Source: Apteryx mantelli
Lineage: Eukaryota; Chordata; Aves; Apterygiformes; Apterygidae
Direction of reading: 5' to 3'
Length of the DNA stretch: 64,000 bases
Assembly (NCBI RefSeq): GCF_036417845.1
Contig: NC_089980.1
Coordinates: 58,712,501 to 58,776,500 of the forward strand
Positions 14,601 through 27,762 of the stretch are shown here, one piece after another; the first letter of the stretch is position 1, and the number at the start of each line of letters is the position of its first letter. The notes under the pieces are model-generated. The model was not told the DNA's origin, did no database searches, and worked only from the letters and a program-made list of their open reading frames with translations. Both the position numbers and the translations under genes were made by a program.

Positions 14601-15136
14601 GCAATTTGTGGCTACATTTAAAGATTACTTGCCTCAGTGGCAGTGCCTGTAATACTCCTGTTTCATCTTTGGAAGTAATACAGTGAGGATTGCATCTTAG
14701 ACTGTTGGCAAACTGCCCCGGATTGAATAGAAATTATCCTGATTCTGTGCAGAGTAATGTTTGTCTGTTCCAGAGAAGGTGTCTCTTCTCTGACTGCTTA
14801 AGATGAAATCCCTTATGCATGCCACGGGATTTTTATGTATTATCTTCCACTCACTCATTTAGAGATTTCTAGGATTGTTCCTGTTCCTTCAACCAACAAA
14901 ACTGCATGCTGAAATCCAGGCCACTGAGAGACAGAAAGTGTTACTGCTTGGTTTGGCAGAAAACCCTCATGGTTCTCCTTCAGCCATCGGCCCAACTTCA
15001 TCCTTTCACCAATTTAAAGGATTCAGAAAAAACTCTGCTAGGGAAATCTCACAGAATCTCCCTCCCATTAATGCCTCTTGGAAGGGACTTCCCACAGAAG
15101 AGACTAAGCAGGCCCTTGTTCTTTCACTTCATTCAT

Positions 15137-15156
15137 TCTTTCTTTCTTTCTTTCTT
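15137..15156 (+). repeat. (TTTC)n microsatellite
   Basis: About five units of a pyrimidine tetranucleotide in intergenic sequence. Confidence 0.85.
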
Positions 15157-16694
15157 CTGCTTTAGAAATGATGGCTGAATGACAGTGCTCACAAAGTCAT
15201 CATCTTTTTACATGAAAGGGGCTCTTTCAAGGAGGTTAGCTCCCAGACGTTTAGGTTTTTTCAGATGTGCATTAGGTTTGTGGCAATGGTCAAAGGTTCC
15301 TATCAGATTTGAAGCCACACTGTGTCAGAAGCTGTGTAAATACCCAGGAAAAGCCTTAGCCCTTATCTGCTTCTAGCCTGAAAGTGAAGAAGTCAAAAAG
15401 TTAAAAGAAAAATGGTTTCATTAGAGGTTATAATATAAAAAAGTACCTAAAAAGAGCTTAATCTTCATCTTACAGAATCCCAAGGAGTTCTAGTGAAAAT
15501 CTAGGCATCCCAGAGAGACCAAACATTTCACTCACACCAATCTTTTTGTCTCCCAAATAAAAACCATTGTCATGCATTCTTCATTGCTGATAGACCCATG
15601 ATCTGCAGTATGAAGATGGGGACAAACACAGGTAGCTGGCTGTGCAGAGGACCCGTTCCATTCCTGATGCATGGCTCTCATTGTGCCATTGCAGAACATA
15701 CAAACTTCTTTTTTTAAGCAAAACTGCATCATTTACCTTGGTACGAAGGCATGAGTTTAAGGCAAATTGCAACTAGTGTGACAAACAGGAGGAGGGAAGG
15801 AAGACTTAAGAGTACTTTATAAAAGCAGGTTTATTTCCCTGACATCCTCAGAAGAGATCATGGTCTGGAAAAAGCAAAACGTTTTCAACACCTATTGTTC
15901 TCTCTGGCGCTACTTGCTTTTCCATGAGATGAGAACTAATTACCGGGCTTGAGTTTGAATTGCAGGATTTTAGTTTAAAAAAAAGCCGAGAGCCACTCTT
16001 AATATATATCCATGCTTAAAATAAAATAAAAAAAAAAACATGAAAAAAAATAAAGGTTTTCTTTAAATTTACAGCTGCTTTTGTTACGCTATCAGAAATA
16101 GGCATGGGATATTTTCAGTGGCTTATTCTTGTTTTGAAATTATAGATATGGGCATTAACTTCCATTGCAAAATCATCTCGACATTTGTAAGCTTTCTTGA
16201 TAAAGGAGGCACACAGAAAAAGCTAAGCAAGCTCGTATTCACAGGTACAAACCTTTACTCAGTGATGAATGAATCTCTTCAGAAATGCTAATATCAGCAC
16301 TTATAAAGGTGACCAGTGTAAACAGCAAGTGCTGGTTCATAATTCTTTTTGGATCCTTTGCCAATTTACAGAGCTTCAGAATTAGTGTTGAAATAGGCAG
16401 TGTTTTACTGGAAAAGAAAGACAATGCATTTCTGCAAACTGAAGAACCAAAATCTACTGATAGTAATAGATGAGGTACCAGCACCAAAAAAGGGCTTCCC
16501 TGTGGATCAGACTGATGTGAGAGAGGACAGTAAGAAGACAGGGCATTTTGATATCCGGATCATATCTGGCTGCTTGCATACCCCCAAGAGATTCAGTACT
16601 ACCTCTGAAAGCAGCAATGCCAAAAAAATGCTTTGAAGTGGCACAGTATCTTTTATCTAAGGCTATCTAAATAGCATACTGATAAATTATGTTT

Positions 16695-16910
16695 GTGTGG
16701 TTAAAGCACTGAACCAGAGATAGGGCTTTTGTTCTCAGTTCTACCACAGACTCAGTGTGTCCTTGGACAAACAACTGGAATTCCTGTGCCTCATCTGGCC
16801 GCCTGTAAACAAAGTGGGGAAGAGACAACTTCCCTGCATGGGTGGCATGAAAGGACACTCTGTTAATTTTGACATGGACAGGTCTCACAATAATGAGTCC
16901 TCCTGAAACC
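16695..16910 (+). repeat. Decayed CORE/MIR-type tRNA-derived SINE
   Basis: An A-box-like head (TGGTTAAAGCACTGAACC) is followed by a region resembling CTCTGCCACTGACTC...TGTGTGACCTTGGGCAAG and then TGTGCCTCATCTGGCCGCCT and GTAAACAAAGTGGGG, the MIR/CORE hallmark (TGCCTCAGTTTCCCCATCTGT...AAATGGGG). Both head and core are present, so this is close to full length though heavily diverged. Confidence 0.7.
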
Positions 16911-18184
16911 AATGAATACAAATTGGCACTAGTCAGATCCAAGCTGCCCTAAAATTAATCACATGATTCATTAGGAAACAAATTCTTCAGTTCAGAAATT
17001 ATCAGCAACAACCTTCTCTTCTAGGCTTACTGCTCCCACAGATGGGCCAAATAGAAGACCATTTGAATGGTCATTACTCATTTCAATGCAAAGCAGCCAG
17101 CTTTGCTTTGATTACAGAGGAATGTGATTTAAATTAGGCTGTCTGACTTTGTGCTGAAGAGGATTAGTGTTTCTCACATGATCCTTAGCATGGCCTAGCT
17201 GTAGATGGTGACTGCTTTGGTTATAGTCACAAGAGGATGTTCAACTGTCCCCTTGGATATTTGCCTCTAATAAAGAGAAAATAGACTGGATGGAAATGAA
17301 GTTGCCAGAAAAAACTTAAGGGCAGCAACAGAATTCCAGCAAAAACGAACTTGCTCAGCTCAAAGAGGAGGGTCATCTCTCGTTACTCATGCTCCTCTGC
17401 CCCCGAGTAACTCAGCACTGCTGTGTTAAACTGGGGGAGGAGAGCAATGGAGGAGCAAGAGGCAATCCTTTTTCGTAAGGGAACGCGTACAGTAAATAGC
17501 TGTAAAGACTCCCTAGTGTATTGAGGACATTATAATTTGGGGGTTTTCTTCCCAAAACCAGGCTTTAATGGAAAACAAGTTTCACCCTTTCTAAAGGAGT
17601 ACTCTACAATAAGCTTGCTAAGCTTGGAAAATGCTTTGGGAGCCTCTGGGATGACAGGTGCTCTAGGAATGAAAGCTGATATTTATGATTATTGCTTGAA
17701 AGGAACAGAGCAGAACACTAATGTAAAATATGAATGGCTGCTGGTGCCAAAAAAACTATTGTTGGCTTGGCACCAAAGAAGATAGTCCCAGTTCTCATAT
17801 CTGGATGACAAGGATTTAGGAGGTGCAAGAAGTGGAAGAGACTCCTGTAAATAACAGCAAGAAAACAATCTGATCTGTAGCACAGTAGGTGCAGTGTGTT
17901 TTTTTTTCCCTTCTCCTCCTAACGTGCAGGCCTTATGATCTCTCTCACCTCACCTCCGCCAGCCAAAACAGACTCCCATTAGCCACAGTAAGTAACACTG
18001 GTTTGTATTCCTTTTAAAGAAGGAACCTACTGATCCCTTAGGACATGAGAGGAGAAAAACTTCCTTATAAGTGACCTAATGTTCTGGATTGGCCTGAGTA
18101 GATTCATATCTAATCTCACTCAAGGCTAATGTAAATCAGACTTCTCTGTTTTAAAAATCCACAAGAGAAGAAAATCAGGCTAAC

Positions 18185-18282
18185 AGGTTCTGATCCTGCA
18201 AACACCTACCTGCATATTCTCAGCTTGCATAAATCTCTTCCATTGATTTTTACACTGGCTAAAGATCTGGCCCTTAATGTAG
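18185..18282. repeat. Ancient near-palindromic amniote repeat (GATCCTGCAAACAC type)
   Basis: The block TCTGATCCTGCAAACACCTA...TTTTTACACTGGCTAAAGAT...CTGGCCCTT resembles the inverted-repeat family in reptile and bird DNA that reads CTGATCCTGCAAACACTTA...CATTGACTTCAATGG. Similar half-copies occur at 7948-7990 and 27674-27762. The family name is not certain. Confidence 0.45.
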
Positions 18283-18784
18283 CATTCTACAGCTCCTAGA
18301 AAGGATGTTTTTCCATCCAGACTGGTATTGAGAAATCTTCACCTTAGTTTCCCACTTTACCCTAACAGCTAAAAGAAAACCCTTAGACAGAAAGAGTTCT
18401 GCTTCTTCAGTTCTTTAAAAACAAGCTCAAGAGTGACTCTAGTGTATATGAAACCTTCACAGCAAAAAACTCACATGATCTCAAAAAGTGATTTTTTTTT
18501 TTTAATTTTTTAAACATAGCTGAGAACATCACAGCATACACCAGAGGCTAAAAGCTAATACCAGACACATTTAAATTAGATATAAGGTGCCTTTTTTTTT
18601 TTAAACAAGTGAGCACAATTAACTACTGCAATGAACTAACAAAGGAAGGCTGTGTTCTCCAGTTCCAGGCTTCAAATGAAGACAGAATGCCTTTCAGAGG
18701 CGTGCTTTAGGCACACACAGGTTACTGGGCTAAAAGAACTCGAATGGCTCTAGGGATAGGGAGTTCATGAGTTAACACCCCACA

Positions 18785-18905
18785 TAGACTAACAGTTCAC
18801 TGTGTCACTTTGGGCAAGTCTTTCAACCTCTCTGTGTCCCAGTCTCCCTCTCTGCAATGCTGCTATGGCACTCATTAGCCATGAGGGTGCTGTGAATGCT
18901 TCCTC
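18785..18905 (+). repeat. Decayed CORE/MIR-type SINE
   Basis: The text TGTGTCACTTTGGGCAAGTC, TTTCAACCTCTCTGTGTCCC and AGTCTCCCTCTCTGCAATG closely follows the CORE-SINE consensus (TGACCTTGGGCAAGTCACTT, AACCTCTCTGTGCCTCAGTT). It continues to GAGGGTGCTGTGAATG, the usual downstream segment. Confidence 0.78.
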
Positions 18906-21119
18906 TAGGTCACTAAGTAGTGTTCCCGCACACTAACAACCAGCCCTACCCTACCTGGGACAGGGGTGCAGAGCATGCTCCTGTGAGTCCCTTGGCACAG
19001 CTTCCTCTTTCTGGCATACTCTAATGCTGATGGGTCTGCAATAGAAACGATAACAGAGAGTCCTTGGCCTTTTTTTTTTTTTTTTTTATCTTTCTGTCTT
19101 TTTTTCTTCCCTTCAGCTATTTAGGCCAACTCTGGCTAATCATGCTTTCTAACTTAGATTCAGTCACTGCCATGGCAACCATTTCAACATGCAGTCCATA
19201 GAGTACTTCTGAGATGTACAGCCCCTTTGAGAAACACATACACCTTGATGCTTCCTGAGAGGCATTAAGAGAGGAGAACTATCATCTGCTATAATGACAC
19301 ATTTTTCTACAGACTTATCTCTGGCAGCATGAATATCTTCTGTTAGCACTGAATAGGTCATCACTTGTTCTATCACCTTTTCCTCCCCCAAAAATAAGTT
19401 CTTTAAAAATTGACACAGATTTATGAAGAAGATGAAAAAGAAAGGTGTAGGAAGGGAAATGCATCTGGAAATTCTACCCTCTGGCATTTAAATTTACCAT
19501 TGTAAGAATGCTGCAAAGTTTGTCCTATTTCTGCTTTGAAGGAAATCCTGTTTTGTTCTTTGGAAAAGGAAAAAGCTTTGGAGGCTTTCTTTCCATTTTT
19601 CTCAAACTCCAGGAGAGAGGTGGCAGCCCAGGAGTGCAGTAGGTGCTGCTCTTCCTCCTTTGCAAAACGATTCCTATTTTAGAAATGCAGCTGCCCTGCA
19701 ACAGGCAGAACCAGGCCTGTGTTTGTCCAAGCGCAGAGTTAGATTTGAACACCACTGAAAATGGATCTATCTGGAACATTTAGATGCATTTTCCCAATCA
19801 TCAGCTCTGAGGATCACGCTCAGGATCTATCGTGACTCGGTTTGCTTTTGACGAATTGTAATGCCTGGTTCTTACAACCAGCTGGTGTGGGAAGGTGCTG
19901 CAGTGAGGTGCTACACAGGTGTCTGCCACGCGAGTTATGAACAGAGCATTTATGCTGCTCACACTTAACACGCTCTTCTCCCATGTGCAGCCAGAGAGGA
20001 GGTTCTGACTCCCAGCACCAGAATATATAAAATCTTATTTCACTTCTTTATGTAATTGTGGTTGCTCTGTGGAAGAACCTGATTCCACATCTTGACTATT
20101 TTTTATGCATGTACGTGTATAGATCTCAAATGCATAATGTATACAGCACATGTAGTGTCATGCTGATCCTTATCAGATGTAATTGCACTACCCATGCCCT
20201 TCTTCCCATCTCTTTTTCTGTGTTTAAATCACTGTCCATTGTCAACTGGCCAGTAGCCACAAACAAGACCAGACCCTGCCACTACCACCTGCTTACCATT
20301 AGTAAGAAAAATGTTCCTGCTACTGACCAAGGAAGCAAAGAAATCCAGATGTGCCCACAAACGAATCTCAGTCCCCCAATCCTAGCCATAGGAGAGCACC
20401 TTCAAACAAAATTCTTCACTCTGATATTTTCTCCAGGAACAAAGTTAGGGAGACAAGAGCCAGGAGTCCCCAAGGCAGGCAGATAACTCTCAGCTAGTAG
20501 GTAAATAATACATTGTAGTTGTCTTTACCTTGTTTTATTTATGCACTCATACACAAACATGCACACTATTTTATAAGCCCTGCATATGCACTTCTCAGCC
20601 AAGTATCATTTGTACATGCCCTCTTCCACTGAAATCAAACCCCTGAGAATGCTGAATTTAAGAAACATGCCGTGTGTTCAGAAACAAACGACATGTACGG
20701 TCATCAAATCTCTGGGGCTCCCTGACTGTGTATAGACTGCTTGAGGAGACCCATATCCTTAACTGTCCTTTCTAATCATACGAAGAATAATCTGCAACCT
20801 AATGTCAAGATAAAGATTGGCAGGAGGAGATACGAAATACATATACATACATATGAATACATATACAATACCAGCTGCTTTTCATCCATGTGTTTTAATG
20901 CTAATGCATTTCTGTAACTGTATAATAGACATGGACAAAATTATGATAGTTAGATAGTTAGATAGAAGACTGGGAATACCATCTTTATGGCATATGTATG
21001 CAACAGGCCCAACTCTTCACTAAGTCAAATTTCCATAAATCATCCAAGTAAATGTGGATTTTCACCAGTGCCACTCTCTACTTTTTCAATCTATCCTATT
21101 CTGTTGGTGTCTCACTCCT

Positions 21120-21255
21120 GTGTAGATAAGAAGACAGTACTATCCCTACGTTAGAGAGGGCATAGAGGGACAAAGGCTAGAAATGAAGTTAAAGGAGTCT
21201 TCTCTTTCTTATATCAGACCCTAGGTAACTTGCCCAACACCAGACAGATGGGCTG
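21120..21255 (-). repeat. Possible MIR-type SINE, interrupted
   Basis: The plus strand shows a weak match to the reverse complement of MIR: CTATCCCTACGTTAGAGAG, GGCATAGAGGGACAAAGGC, and further on GGTAACTTGCCCAACACCAG. The two parts are further apart than in an intact element. Confidence 0.4.
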
Positions 21256-22159
21256 CATCTAGACTAGTAGATCAAACTGGTAAATCAGGGCACAAACAGA
21301 GCAACTCTACCATCCGTACATTCAACTGTTAGGACAGTCCCAGACAGTTTTGGTCCAGGCCAACTAGCACTCTCCTAAACAGTTCCCAGACACAGTTCAG
21401 GAGTTAGCAGGGGCCAGGGATCATTCCCAATAGGTAGTTTGTATGTGGCCACATGGTTTTGAAGGCAAGAGACTTCATCTGTATCACTATGGCCAAGCAG
21501 TGTTATTCAGCCACAGGGCCAGAGAGCAGTTCCTGTCCCTGCCTAGTTTATTAGCACAAACGTAGCCATTATATCCATATGTGACCTAGGCCTGTGCCTT
21601 GGGCTTTGGCCTGGTGACCCAACCAACCTGCCTCTGTTTTGATCAAATCAGGACACATTTCTGCTGGGATCTGAGCCAGCCACATAAGACCTCTCCTCCA
21701 CTTTGTTTCAGTGTAAAGTCAAACAAGTTAATTTCAGCGACAGATGGCTTAAACTAACACATCTGACTTTGAACAGGACCAGAGGAGAAAAGTTCACGCA
21801 GTCAGCACCATCTCCCAGCTGAGAACTGTACCTGCCCATAGCAGTGTTTCACCCCTGCTTTGCTCCACTAGCAGAAAGTGCATCAGGTTAGCTTAACCCT
21901 CTGGTGTCATCTGGGCATACTTGAGTCTTAGAAAGGGGAGGAAATGGTGCTATAGTTGCCTGTTTCCCCTGTTGGAGGGCTTTATTTTGACTTCACACCA
22001 CAGCAAGCAGAAGAGGAGCCTCACAAGGCTGGCATTTCAGTGTCAACATCAAACAGTCCAACCTTTCATCAAGCGGACACCACACAAGGCCCCACGCCCC
22101 CAGCCCCAGCATGCCAGCCCACTCTTCAGAGACCAAGGAAAGTTTCTAACACTACCAAG

Positions 22160-22262
22160 AGGATGCCATGGGCCAGCTGAGGACTTTAATTGCCCGAGTG
22201 GGCAGCACATGAAGACAGACTGGGCTCAGACCCAGGCTAAACATGCAATACAGACATACCCC
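22160..22262 (-). repeat. Ancient sauropsid interspersed repeat (GTCTACACTGCA type)
   Basis: On the minus strand the sequence GGGTATGTCTGTATTGCATG, TTTAGCCTGGGTCTGAGCCC and TCGGGCAATTAAAG...AGCTGGCCCATGG resembles a repeat common in turtles, crocodilians and birds that begins GTATGTCTACACTGCA and contains GCTGGCCCGTG. I recall the sequence but not a certain family name; it looks like a non-autonomous DNA transposon relic. Confidence 0.5.
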
Positions 22263-22345
22263 AAGTGAGTCTGTGGCACAGACAGGAAATGAAGCTAGAT
22301 TTCCTGAAACCCAGGCCAGAATCTTAACCACCAGTCCACCCTTCC
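22262..22345 (-). repeat. Head of a CORE/MIR-type SINE
   Basis: On the minus strand the sequence reads GACTGGTGGTTAAGATTCTG, CCTGGGTTTCAGGAAATC and CTGTGCCACAGACTCACTT, the tRNA-derived head and first core part of a MIR-like SINE. It breaks off where a different repeat begins at about 22,262. Confidence 0.7.
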
Positions 22346-25051
22346 TTTCTTCTGTGAATATAAAGCAAACCTTTCGATGGCAGGGACAGCAGGGACATTC
22401 AGTTATTTTGTTTTCACTTGATAAAAATGAAAAGACAAGGGTGCCTGCACAGTTTATCTCCTGCATTCTCTGACGGAGAAATCCGACCTTTTGGAAAGCT
22501 GTGCTAGCAATGCAGCCTGTGGAGCAGCTGCAGAAACCTTCCCTGTGTGAGTGCCCATTAGTGTGACATAGTACCATGGCTGCTGTTCTGCAGTGTGATC
22601 CCATCTAAAAGGAAACACACCCCATTTCTCCTCAACAGCCTAGACATCACAGCATCTTCTCTTTACAGCACTAAGGTACGGAAAGCCAGAATTTTACAGA
22701 CAGTGCAGAAACCTGTATCGTGCCACCTTCTTAATTTCTTTGGATTCCAGTGCTAGGAATTGTCCTGCTTTCCACTGGGATGTATAAGTGATTAGAAAGA
22801 AATTTAACAAATGTTTCTTATATCTACTTGTGAAACATTTAGGTCCTGTTATGTTCTAAGGGAGGGCACTGCCATGGGAGATCTGTCAGGACTGTTCCAA
22901 AAGGGCAATTTCTATGTTCCAAAATAGGTCAGGAGAGATTGCAGATGAAAGCAAACATTGCAAAAATCTGTTTCCAATATTTGTTTGAATTAGAGCAAAG
23001 AAATTGCTTGAATAGGTTTTGAACCCCTTTTCTTTTTCCTAATAATGAGCTTTTTATTTTTTTGCAAGCATGCTCCTGGAATGAGAAGTCTCATAGTCTG
23101 TGGATATGTTCACACGGGGAACATTCACGTGACCTTTCAGATCACATTCCTCCTATTTATAAGAGTATTAGTCATCCACCTAGAGAGCAGAACTAATACC
23201 ATGTTTGTTAAATGACTAAATGTGCACTATGAATAACCAGTGCTTAAAACCACAGTTATATCCAAGAGCACACAGAGAATCTATAGGCTAGTACACATTT
23301 AGACAAAGCACAAATAATAATACTGTACATAAAATACATTTGAAGGACAGTTCGAAAATAGTTCACGCACAGGAAAAAAAGGCTAAATTCATTGCATAAT
23401 TACTTTTCAGAGATAGTTTACCTAGTTATTTAGACATATAGGATATCTGGTAACAGTGCATGACAGCTGGAGACTTAAATTTGAGAAAAATCCAGTAGAA
23501 CTGCAAGGAGAAGCATCAGTGGATGGCGCACAATTCCCCTCTGTTGGAACTTGGCCATTACACTACATAGAAAACGTCAAGAGTGTTGTACTACAAGTTT
23601 GCAACTTTGTCACTGGCAAAACACGAGGCTTAGGAGCTGTGAGTACTGACTAACTTGTTAACTAACATGTTGCTCAACTTAGCTTCAGGGAAAGCACAAC
23701 ACAAACCATGTACGTTATTAGCCCCAACACGTTTGCGAGTCCCAGCCAACATGAGTAAACTTTCCATGTCTCAGATCTTACCAGTGCCTCCAGCAAACTG
23801 CCACAAACAGTACATTAATTCCTGGATCAGGAGGAATGGTACTTCCCAGGTGTTGAGGACTTCCCTGCTTTCTGTGTGCAGCAATATCAGCACTTTGGGA
23901 AGCGTTTGGCAGGAGAAGGTAAATGTATTCAGCGCACTCGGACCACTTTGGTGAAACCATATGAGTGCGCATATCTGGCAGGGGAAAATCTGCAGGACAG
24001 GAGAGGAAGGGTGAAGGACAAAGAGGTGGGAGGAACAGGAAGAAGAAAAGTACAGAGAGCAGCGTGGAGAATAAAGAGAGACAGCAGGCTCATGTGCCCC
24101 TCCCTAAAGGAAACACAAAAGCATTGAGGCTGTGTGAGATGCAGGTTTCTGACAGTAGGATAAATGGAAGTGCGAACATTAGTGCAAGGAATTTATGAGG
24201 ATTTTGAAAAATGATGTGCAAATTACAGGCTGGAACACAGAGAATTAAAGGACTTTGACCTTGAGTTTCCAGCTGTCCCTCAGTTTAGTGTTCATATCCG
24301 ATGATGCACACACTGCATTGGATGGTGGTATGGGGACACTGGGATGCCTGGGTGCACTCAATTTTTGGCCAAGCCCTCTTGGATGAAGATGGACATTATC
24401 AGCAGGAGGTGCCTGGCTCTAGTCACATGGCAGTGTCAGGGAGCTGTGCTCTGCCAGCAAACCTTTCTAGTGTCAACATGGGAGATAAATGCCACACCAG
24501 AGGCAGCAGCTGAAAGGTAGGGCAGGAACGTGGCAGCTAAAGGTGCACATATCACTTCCTTATTGCAGTCTCTGTGAATGGTGCTGCCTATGCAATATAG
24601 AGGATGTTTTGAATGGCAGAGCCCAGGCAGTGAATCATTTTATAATCACTGCTGGCGTGTCCCAGCCTCAGTGCATCATCAAGCCCTCCTTTGGGTCAAG
24701 TAATCATCTGAGTATGAATCACCGCTGCACAGGCTTCTCTTAGCATAGGCTGGCACAATCAGTGAGTAGAGCTGTTTGCAGGCTTTGTGTCAGTCAGATT
24801 AATAGAACGCGCTCTGTTTTACCCATGATTCGGAGGTGCCTGCAAGGGTTGGTAGTTGCAGCTTTGCCATACAGACCCTGGCAGCATAGAGAGTTCCAGC
24901 AGATGATGTGGTCTGTTAGTCCCCAGACAAAAGTCAGGCAGCAAACTGCTGACTTCGTAAGTTATTGCTGTTCCCTCAAAAAACTCCTCATGGGTAAAAG
25001 GGTTAGTACTTTCCCAGGTTAGAAGAATGTTGCTGGTGAGCCTCAGCCCCC

Positions 25052-25115
25052 AAATCATAGACTAATTGAGACTGGAAGGGATCTCAGATCATCTGGTCCA
25101 AGACCCCACTGAAAG
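25052..25115 (-). mobile_element. Old CR1 3'-end fragment
   Basis: The plus strand reads AATCATAGACTAATTGAGAC then TGGAAGGGATCTCAGATCAT and CTGGTCCAA, the reverse complement of the CR1 3' tail (GGACTAGATGAT...CCCTTCCA...CTATGATT). It is more diverged than the copy at 9.7 kb, and its far boundary is not clear. Confidence 0.8.
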
Positions 25116-26394
25116 CAAGGTTTTGAATGCCCCACTCCTTGTCCTCCGAGTCAGAGCAGCCAACACAGAGGAACAGGAAATCCTGTACAAGCAAAGGGAG
25201 CACTTTTGCTTGTGGAGCCCAGCTGAGATCAAACAGGTAGAGAGCGAGCATGGAAGGGAAAAACAACCAAAAGAAATAAAAAGGGCAAGAGAGACAGAAT
25301 AAACTGAGGGAAAGAATAGCAAATCAAGAGGGAGAGAGAGACAGCGTGTTTGCTTCCTCTATCAATAAGATAGAGGCTGGAAGGGTGGAGTGTGGACAGT
25401 TCTCCTTTCTCCCAGTCTGCTGCACGTGCACCAAAGCTCCTGTTGCACATAGGAGCCACCTCCTGACATCGCTGAAGCAAAGGAGCAACCGAGGTTGCCA
25501 CAGCCGGAAGAGGGAACAGAGTCCTAGCTCCACCCTGCCTGCACAGTCTTTCCTCACTGAGCCTCTGAGAGGAGTGGAGGGAAGGGGGACAACCCTCATT
25601 CTTGTCTAGGCCAGATGGGGAAAGGACTCACCAGGTCTCACCCCCACCCTGTTGCAAATGATCAAATAATAATAGTATTTAGCACTTCCATAATTAACTC
25701 TGCACTCTGGTATCACAGACACAGCTAAATTGGAAGTCATTAAGGTCACTACAATGAGCTTCAGTAGATCCTCTCAACTAGAGGCATTACTTAGCCAGTC
25801 CTCGTTTTCGTGGTTAAATCTGAATAAGCACTATGCATTGAGGTGAGGCTCACAGATGATACACTTCTGCATAAAGGCTGTCTCCTATTTGCAAAGACAG
25901 AGTCAGTGTCATCATGCATCATGTTTTACCAGACTTCAAAATGCTAAGGAAGGTAAGTCAGGTTATAACTGACTCAACCCAGAACCTGTAAGAGCTGCAA
26001 GACTATTCCCATGGACTGGCAGTTGGGGAAGGTTTGCAAAGATCTCCTACACACGGTAGTTGTTTCTCAGCAGCTGCTACTCTGGTCAGTAGAGCCCATG
26101 CTTTTCACTAGTCAAAGGAAGCAACCACCACAAGTTCCCCACTGCAGGTGTCAATTTAGCAGGAATTCTTTCTCCTTTTAGTAAAGAGGAAGGGGCAAAA
26201 GGCCAGCTGCTCTGGGAAGCACCTCACATACAGAATAGGAGAACAGGGGTGGCCTAGTGAAGGTGCTGGAAAAGTCCTGGACGACTGGTCTGAGTGAAGA
26301 GAGGTGGTGGGGAGGGGGGCATGTAGATGTAAGGCTGCCCTGGACTGGGCACTGCTGGGGCTGGTGAGCAGAATCATGTCCTGAGCTGGAGAAC

Positions 26395-26615
26395 GGAGTG
26401 CTGCTGATCCTGGGTCTATTTTTAGCTTTGCTGAAGACTTCTTTGTAAGGCCTTTAAGTAAGAAAGTATTAAGTATCTATTTAATTGTGGGTACCTCAGT
26501 TCCCTGTTCATAAAATGCAAATAAAGGTACTTAATTTCTCCCATTTTTGTTTGTCATTTATGTTTGGGCTGTGAATCCCTTTGGAGAACATCAAGGACTT
26601 CAAGGTGTACCTGTG
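26395..26615 (+). repeat. Decayed CORE/MIR-type SINE
   Basis: The sequence runs from CCTGGGTCTATTTTTAGCTT to GTACCTCAGTTCCCTGTTCA, TAAAATGCAAATAAAGGTAC and TTAATTTCTCCC, then GCTGTGAATCCCTTTGGAG. The CCTCAGTTTCC...CTGTAAAATG core and the trailing GAATCC...GG segment support the call. Confidence 0.6.
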
Positions 26616-27673
26616 TCATTAATAATAACGTGCCCTTTTTGTCATTAAAGTAGGAGGAAATGTAAGCACACAGAAGAAACATTTGTTTTGCAGTTTCTTA
26701 TGTTCAGAAAAGGAACAAAAGGATAATAGAATGTAATACAGGAATGATGGAATACCTGGCTTTGACCAAGAGCAAAGGTAAAATCACTACAGCTGGCTCA
26801 GTGTAACAGAAAAGATTTAACAGAGTTAGCAACGTTTCAGCCTTCTCAGGAACCTGAATATGGAAATACGTTAAAAGCAGCATTACATATCCAAAATACT
26901 GCCTGAATAAAAAAGTGTTACTGTTGGACAAAAATGTTATTTTGAATACCATGAAAGTTCTTCAAGCCAAGCACGAGCACAGACTTCTGTTTATTTGCTA
27001 GTGTCCAGTTCCTGTCATCACTACAAATAAATACAATCAAGTCAGAGAATCTAACCCTGTGCTGCCATCCCCCAAAACAGCTAAAATGCTAATGTATTTG
27101 TGACCTAACTCTGTTCAATCCATCCTCCAGAAACAGGTAAAAATACAAGGTTTGGACAAGACCCAAACAAGCTTCAGCCATTTAGAGATACAGTTAAGAC
27201 ACAAAACTGCATCTCTTCTTCAGGATAAACTAGCTGCTATAAAAAGCACTGAGAAGCAATGATATTCCCTGAGCTCTTGCTGTATGTACAGTGTAAAGGA
27301 GTTCCCAATGTTATTTCCTTAATTAGCACAAATATGCTGAAACACTCTCCATGCTGAAATCAGGCCATTGGCCACTAAAAAGTTTATCTAACTACACATC
27401 CAAATCTATCACATGCTGAACCAACATGTTTCAATGCAGTAATCAGTATCCAGATTATAACATGGCTTTGTCATGCATCCAGTTGCTGAAACAGATTTTG
27501 ATGTCCCAATATGAAACTTATTTGCCTTGCAGTTAGCAAATATGAAAAGTGCCAATACATACATTCAGTGTTTTCAAAGTGCTGGGATTGTGTTCTGGCA
27601 TAAACTGGATCATTTTGACCAATGCATGAATTTATAAATATGAGCCAGTTGATTAGAGAAATAACATAATTTG

Positions 27674-27762
27674 AAGGCCAGATTCTAATCCTGTTACTCT
27701 GAAATAAACATGGAATAACTCATCTGGCATCCAGTAATTTACTCTGGTTTCACCCTAGAGTG
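27674..27762. repeat. Ancient near-palindromic amniote repeat (GGCCAGATTCT type)
   Basis: The block AAGGCCAGATTCTAATCCTG...CCAGTAATTTACTCTGGTTT resembles the widespread sauropsid repeat GCCAGATTCTGATCTCA...GTGTAAATCTGGAGTAACTCC. It is strongly diverged. Confidence 0.4.

Larger units (their letters stand above)
10020..16694. other. Intergenic, no gene seen
   Basis: This stretch contains microsatellites, a G11 run at about 11,265-11,275, poly(A) runs near 16,030, and a small AP-1/GATA motif cluster at 14,501-14,546. Frames at 13331-13669 and 13459-13824 overlap each other and show no family resemblance. Confidence 0.7.
16911..25051. other. Intergenic, repeats but no gene
   Basis: The listed SINE relics and a purine-rich stretch (about 23,998-24,060) are the only structures that stand out. 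Poly(T) runs near 18,490, 18,590 and 19,070-19,087 are not tails of any recognisable retrocopy. Confidence 0.65.

Noticed and set aside
16020-16050. Poly(A) run considered as the tail of a processed pseudogene
   Set aside because: No gene-like sequence precedes it and no target-site duplication is visible. The same applies to the A/T runs near 18,490, 19,075, 35,731 and 41,849.
22152-22604. 150-codon open frame on the minus strand
   Set aside because: It runs through two ancient repeats (a SINE head and a GTCTACACTGCA-type element), so it is not a gene.
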